NCBI GenBank assembly: GCA_027422505.1
Contig: JAPQWV010000018.1
Location: 18,804,001-18,868,000 of the forward strand
Length of the DNA: 64,000 bases
Origin: Craterostigma plantagineum
Lineage: Eukaryota > Streptophyta > Magnoliopsida > Lamiales > Linderniaceae
Direction of reading: 5' to 3'
The notes beneath the pieces are model-generated. The model worked only from the letters and a program-made list of their open reading frames with translations. It did no database searches and had not been told where the DNA came from. A program made the position numbers and the translations under genes. Positions 60,691-64,000 of this stretch are shown here, piece after piece. Position 1 is the stretch's first letter. Each line of letters starts with the position of its first letter.

Positions 60691-63600
60691 TAAATTCATG
60701 CATTCATATTCACTTTAAGTATATATAGAATAAGGTTGAATAAAGTGTTATAGTACTAGGTCCTCGAAGAGATAGAAGTGAATGTTACGAAGGTTAGAAA
60801 TTTCTAGGGTTTTCTCAGGTGTTGAGAAACTTTATTTATTAATAAATTAGGACGTGTTGTGATGTTGAGTTATGATTCGAGATTTAGAAATTTGATCAGA
60901 TTGATGTTGAAATATATTGTTTGTTTGAAATTCAAAATCTCGATATTCAATTAGAGATCTCGACATATACGATCAAAGTTGATATGTAAATAAGATTTCG
61001 ATAGATACAGATTTCGAGCATGGCCACGACATTTAGAACATCTCGAGATTAATGAGTTTGAACATGATTGTCAAAGGTTGATCTCGAGATATGTAGAAAG
61101 TAGCTGGGAAGATGTCAATACGAGTTGTACCTTGAAATTTAAAGATCTCGATACCAATTGAAGATATCGACATAAGGCGTAAAATTGATAAGGAAAATGT
61201 CGATAGATGTTAAAATTTGTTAGAGAATGTCGAGATAGGTTTGGAAGATGATTTGAAAATGTCGAAATATATATATAACTCGAAATCAACAAAGAGGATA
61301 TCGAGAAGGTATTGCTCATTTGAAATGATGCTTAATAAGGTCGAATGGATTAGGTGAAATCAAAAAGTTTTGCAATTTAGTATGGAAATTGGTCAAAAAA
61401 GAAAAAATTAGTTATATTAAAATAATGATTACTATTAGCTAAGGACAAGCATAGATGTTAGTATTACTGGTCTACAATCACACGTAAATTAAATAAAGAT
61501 AAGCTCAACACTTTGTTATCATTAACGAAACGAGAGGAAATGAAGAACTGGAACAGATTGTGAATAAACTTTACAAAGGGGTATGAATCTTCACTTTAAG
61601 CTTGCATTTTAATCATGGTTATTATGTACTTGAAAACACGAAAAATTTCGTCATCCATGTCATATAGTGATTTTGATTTTTTTAGGGTTTGAGCATATAC
61701 AAGACTCTTACGATATCGATTGTGTTCTTGAAAATTATGAAGTTAGATGATGTTCTTGAGGTTCTTGAGAAAATTAGGGTTTGATCAGATTTTTGGAGAA
61801 ATATCGAAAGGAAATTGTGTTTTTAAGCATACTGCTTTCCGGATCTTAATTGAATCTGGAACAAAATTTCGAAGGTATGAAAAATGAAAGATATCGAGAT
61901 AAATTTGATAAAGGTCGACATGTGATAGTATAATAACCTAAAAAAAAGACTTCGACATATTAAGTCGAGTTATGATTGCAAGTGTAGGGTCAAGCTATGA
62001 TTGAGATAGAATGTCGAGATGACTTGATAATGAATTAAATAGGAGATGTCGAATTATGATAATGAATTAGATAGGAAATGTCGAGTTATGATAATGAATT
62101 AGATATAAGATATCGAGACATGATTTATGTTGCAACTAAAGATCTCGAAATTAAGAAACCCTCGACAAATGAGCTCGAGTTATAAATTCAAGTTAACTAA
62201 TTCATTAGATAGGATGTCGAAAGGAGTTATGATGTCGAGATTTTGAAAAGCCATTTAAATAGAATTTCGAGATGTTAAAAATCCAATCAAATAAGGTATC
62301 GAGATGTATAAGATGATTACCTTACACTTTAAGCTCACAACATATACTATTAAGACTTTGATGAAATAGTTCCGACCTAAGATATCGAGATGATATGTTA
62401 AATTATGATTCGAGTTTTTAAATTCAAGAAGATAGAAGATGTCGAGATGTATTTCATGACACATACTACTAACATTTCGACATGTATATTGGATTTCAAT
62501 AAGTAAGGACCTTGAGATTTGTTAATTAAAGACTTCGATATTTTTCCTTCTCAATTAATAACTCTCGATATTTTTAGGGTTTTCGACACAATAAGAATTA
62601 GGGTTTTCAATGATATTTTTGGTGTAATATAGTTATCAATTTTTAATGCAGGTTCCAATATTGATCAGAAATATAACTTCTAAGCCAATAATGTAATATA
62701 TTATAAGTAATGAATAGAAAGGTGAAGGTTACGGAAAAAAACGATCATGCATAATAAAGCATGCATAGCACGCACGCATGTCAATATAGGAATTTTATAT
62801 TTACCAGATAAATATTTTTATATGTCAGGATTCAGAAAAAGGCAAGGACAAAGTCGAGTGAGGCTTTAAGCCATACTGTGAGTATGATATGCAACATGTG
62901 TTCTGTTTTTATGTGCTTTATGTGAATTAAATGATTGATGATTTTCTTATAAACGTAATATTTGAAATGAACGTGAATTACGTGGCCATAATGTGCTACA
63001 GTGTGATATGTGCGATTCGATGGTGTATGGAATTTATATTCATATAAAGTGAAAGTATAGTATTGCATATGAATAATAAAGAAAAGAGAAACCGTTATGA
63101 CTGCTACGACATCGGACGACTTGATACGCAGTTATGGTTACATCCCTACAAATCGGGGGATTACAGAGTCCTGTACAGGCACACAAAAATATATCTACGG
63201 TTACAGAGTCCCATGCATGGGCCCCTATGGGGTCAACAGTACGAGTCTAGCAGGTTCATAACGGAAGTATCAGCAATAAATGATCATGTAGAATTTGCAT
63301 TGGTCTATGGATTACATGAATGATCTTATGGACTATGGTTATGTGACAAACCTCGATGATTGATTACGTGATGATTACGTGAGTTGAAATGTTTACAGTA
63401 CGAGTGTTGCGAATCTACGGGTTCTACGAACGATGGTATATTCTTTAGAAATGTGCATGGAAGCAAATGAAAGAAAGAAATTAATTTCTGCTACAGTTTT
63501 ATTGTTTATTTGTACAATAGAATAACATGTTGCGATCATACTCTGAATAGTTGTTTTCACAGTTGCTGTAGATACATAGCAGGCAACTTAGAGTGCATCT

Positions 63601-63871
63601 TCATACGAAAGCATGGATTCAAGGTTGGCCGGTTACGCTCTCACCTACTCCCCTAAGTTCATCGTGTGCATGTAATATAAGAACCATTAGTGTCTTTCAT
63701 ATGATGTATAAGAAATATGATACGTGCATATATATGTATAATATGCATGAAAGCGACGAGACCAGATGTACGCTCGTTTATGTATAAAGGTATGATTGTA
63801 GAAAGGCGAAAACTTTTATGTGGAAAACATAATAGCTGCGCAAATAAAGTAAAAGAAAACGGGACGTTACA
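60654..63871 (+). repeat. chromovirus 3' LTR
   Basis: 3218 bp, starts TGTCAGGAATCG and ends GTTACA. It matches 52734-56026 almost throughout. Confidence 0.92.
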
Positions 63872-64000
63872 TCATCTGTCCCATTATGTGTCCCAATATA
63901 TTTACCCACTTACAATATTGCTTACGTGGATATTTTAAATTAAAATCGTTACACCTTCGCCCGCCTAGTGTTAAAAACCCATAAACTCGTTACACCTATT
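63872..64000. mobile_element. Remainder of the GATCATCTGTCCC MITE, cut by the window end
   Basis: TCATCTGTCCCATTATGTG and the following sequence match 16893 onward (CGTTACACCT included). The missing first bases lie on the far side of the chromovirus at about 52727. Confidence 0.8.

Larger units (their letters stand above)
52734..63871 (+). mobile_element. Ty3/gypsy chromovirus (Tekay/Del-like) inserted in a MITE
   Basis: 11,138 bp, with target duplication TCATC (52729-52733, 63872-63876). The LTRs are very long: 52734-56026 (3293 bp) and 60654-63871 (3218 bp), nearly identical apart from small indels. The left LTR begins TATCAGG where the right begins TGTCAGG, so the terminal TG is mutated. 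The primer site TGGTATCAGAGC is at 56031 and the polypurine tract AAAGGGGGGAGAAT ends at 60653. Coding order PR-RT-RH-IN with a chromodomain-like tail places it among chromoviruses. LTR length, Gag text and tail fit Tekay/Del. Confidence 0.92.

Overview
This is nuclear DNA from a flowering plant, probably a eudicot. The window carries a plant-type glutamate receptor-like (GLR) gene with four exons, an F-box/FBA pseudogene and a RID3-like WD40 gene. It also holds every main class of plant transposable element: Ty1/copia, Sirevirus-type copia, Ty3/gypsy, TRIM, Stowaway-like MITEs and a Helitron. Nothing identifies the species. Most of the 64 kb is nested mobile DNA around four host loci, of which only one looks intact: the GLR gene at 49102-52323.

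Layout. 1-6444 is the 3' part of a Ty3/gypsy element (Tat-like). It carries two antisense copies of a plant 'gypsy-type transposase' gene and ends in an LTR. 6445-16890 is the first copy of a GLR segment. It is a dead gene hit by a Stowaway-like MITE, a second MITE, a TRIM and a complete copia element (9195-14497, in intron 1), and it has also suffered deletions. 16891-23255 has a MITE, an F-box pseudogene whose 5' half is tandemly duplicated, and AT-rich filler. 23256-26957 is a truncated Sirevirus-like element cut by a gypsy-LTR-like stretch, with a solo LTR inside that. 26958-47880 is a RID3/IPI3-like WD40 gene remnant. Its exon 3-exon 4 intron contains an 11.4-kb non-autonomous Helitron (27796-39180), and its last intron contains an 8.2-kb Sirevirus (39533-47725). 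48260-52733 is the second GLR segment, with the intact gene. 52734-63871 is an 11.1-kb Ty3/gypsy chromovirus inserted in a MITE, and the window ends inside that MITE.

History read from the sequence. The two GLR segments act as empty-site controls for each other. The 16.9-kb MITE predates the duplication because both copies have it. The TRIM (TSD TTACT), the copia element (TSD CTTTC) and two MITEs arrived later, in copy 1 only. The chromovirus (TSD TCATC) arrived later in copy 2, inside the shared MITE. The Sirevirus has TSD ATTAT and the solo LTR has TSD GAATG.

The most unusual content is threefold. (1) The Helitron has captured intron-containing fragments of a short-chain dehydrogenase gene and of a CLB1/SYT-type C2-domain gene, and has then triplicated a 2.1-kb unit that contains the latter. 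(2) The Sirevirus carries clusters of alternating AATGTTG/CAACATT half-sites throughout, in coding, non-coding and LTR sequence alike. (3) The chromovirus LTR is saturated with a TCGA-centred motif, and an unrelated LTR-like stretch is saturated with an ATCGGGCGA motif. All identifications come from reading the sequence and from remembered family features. No database search was run.
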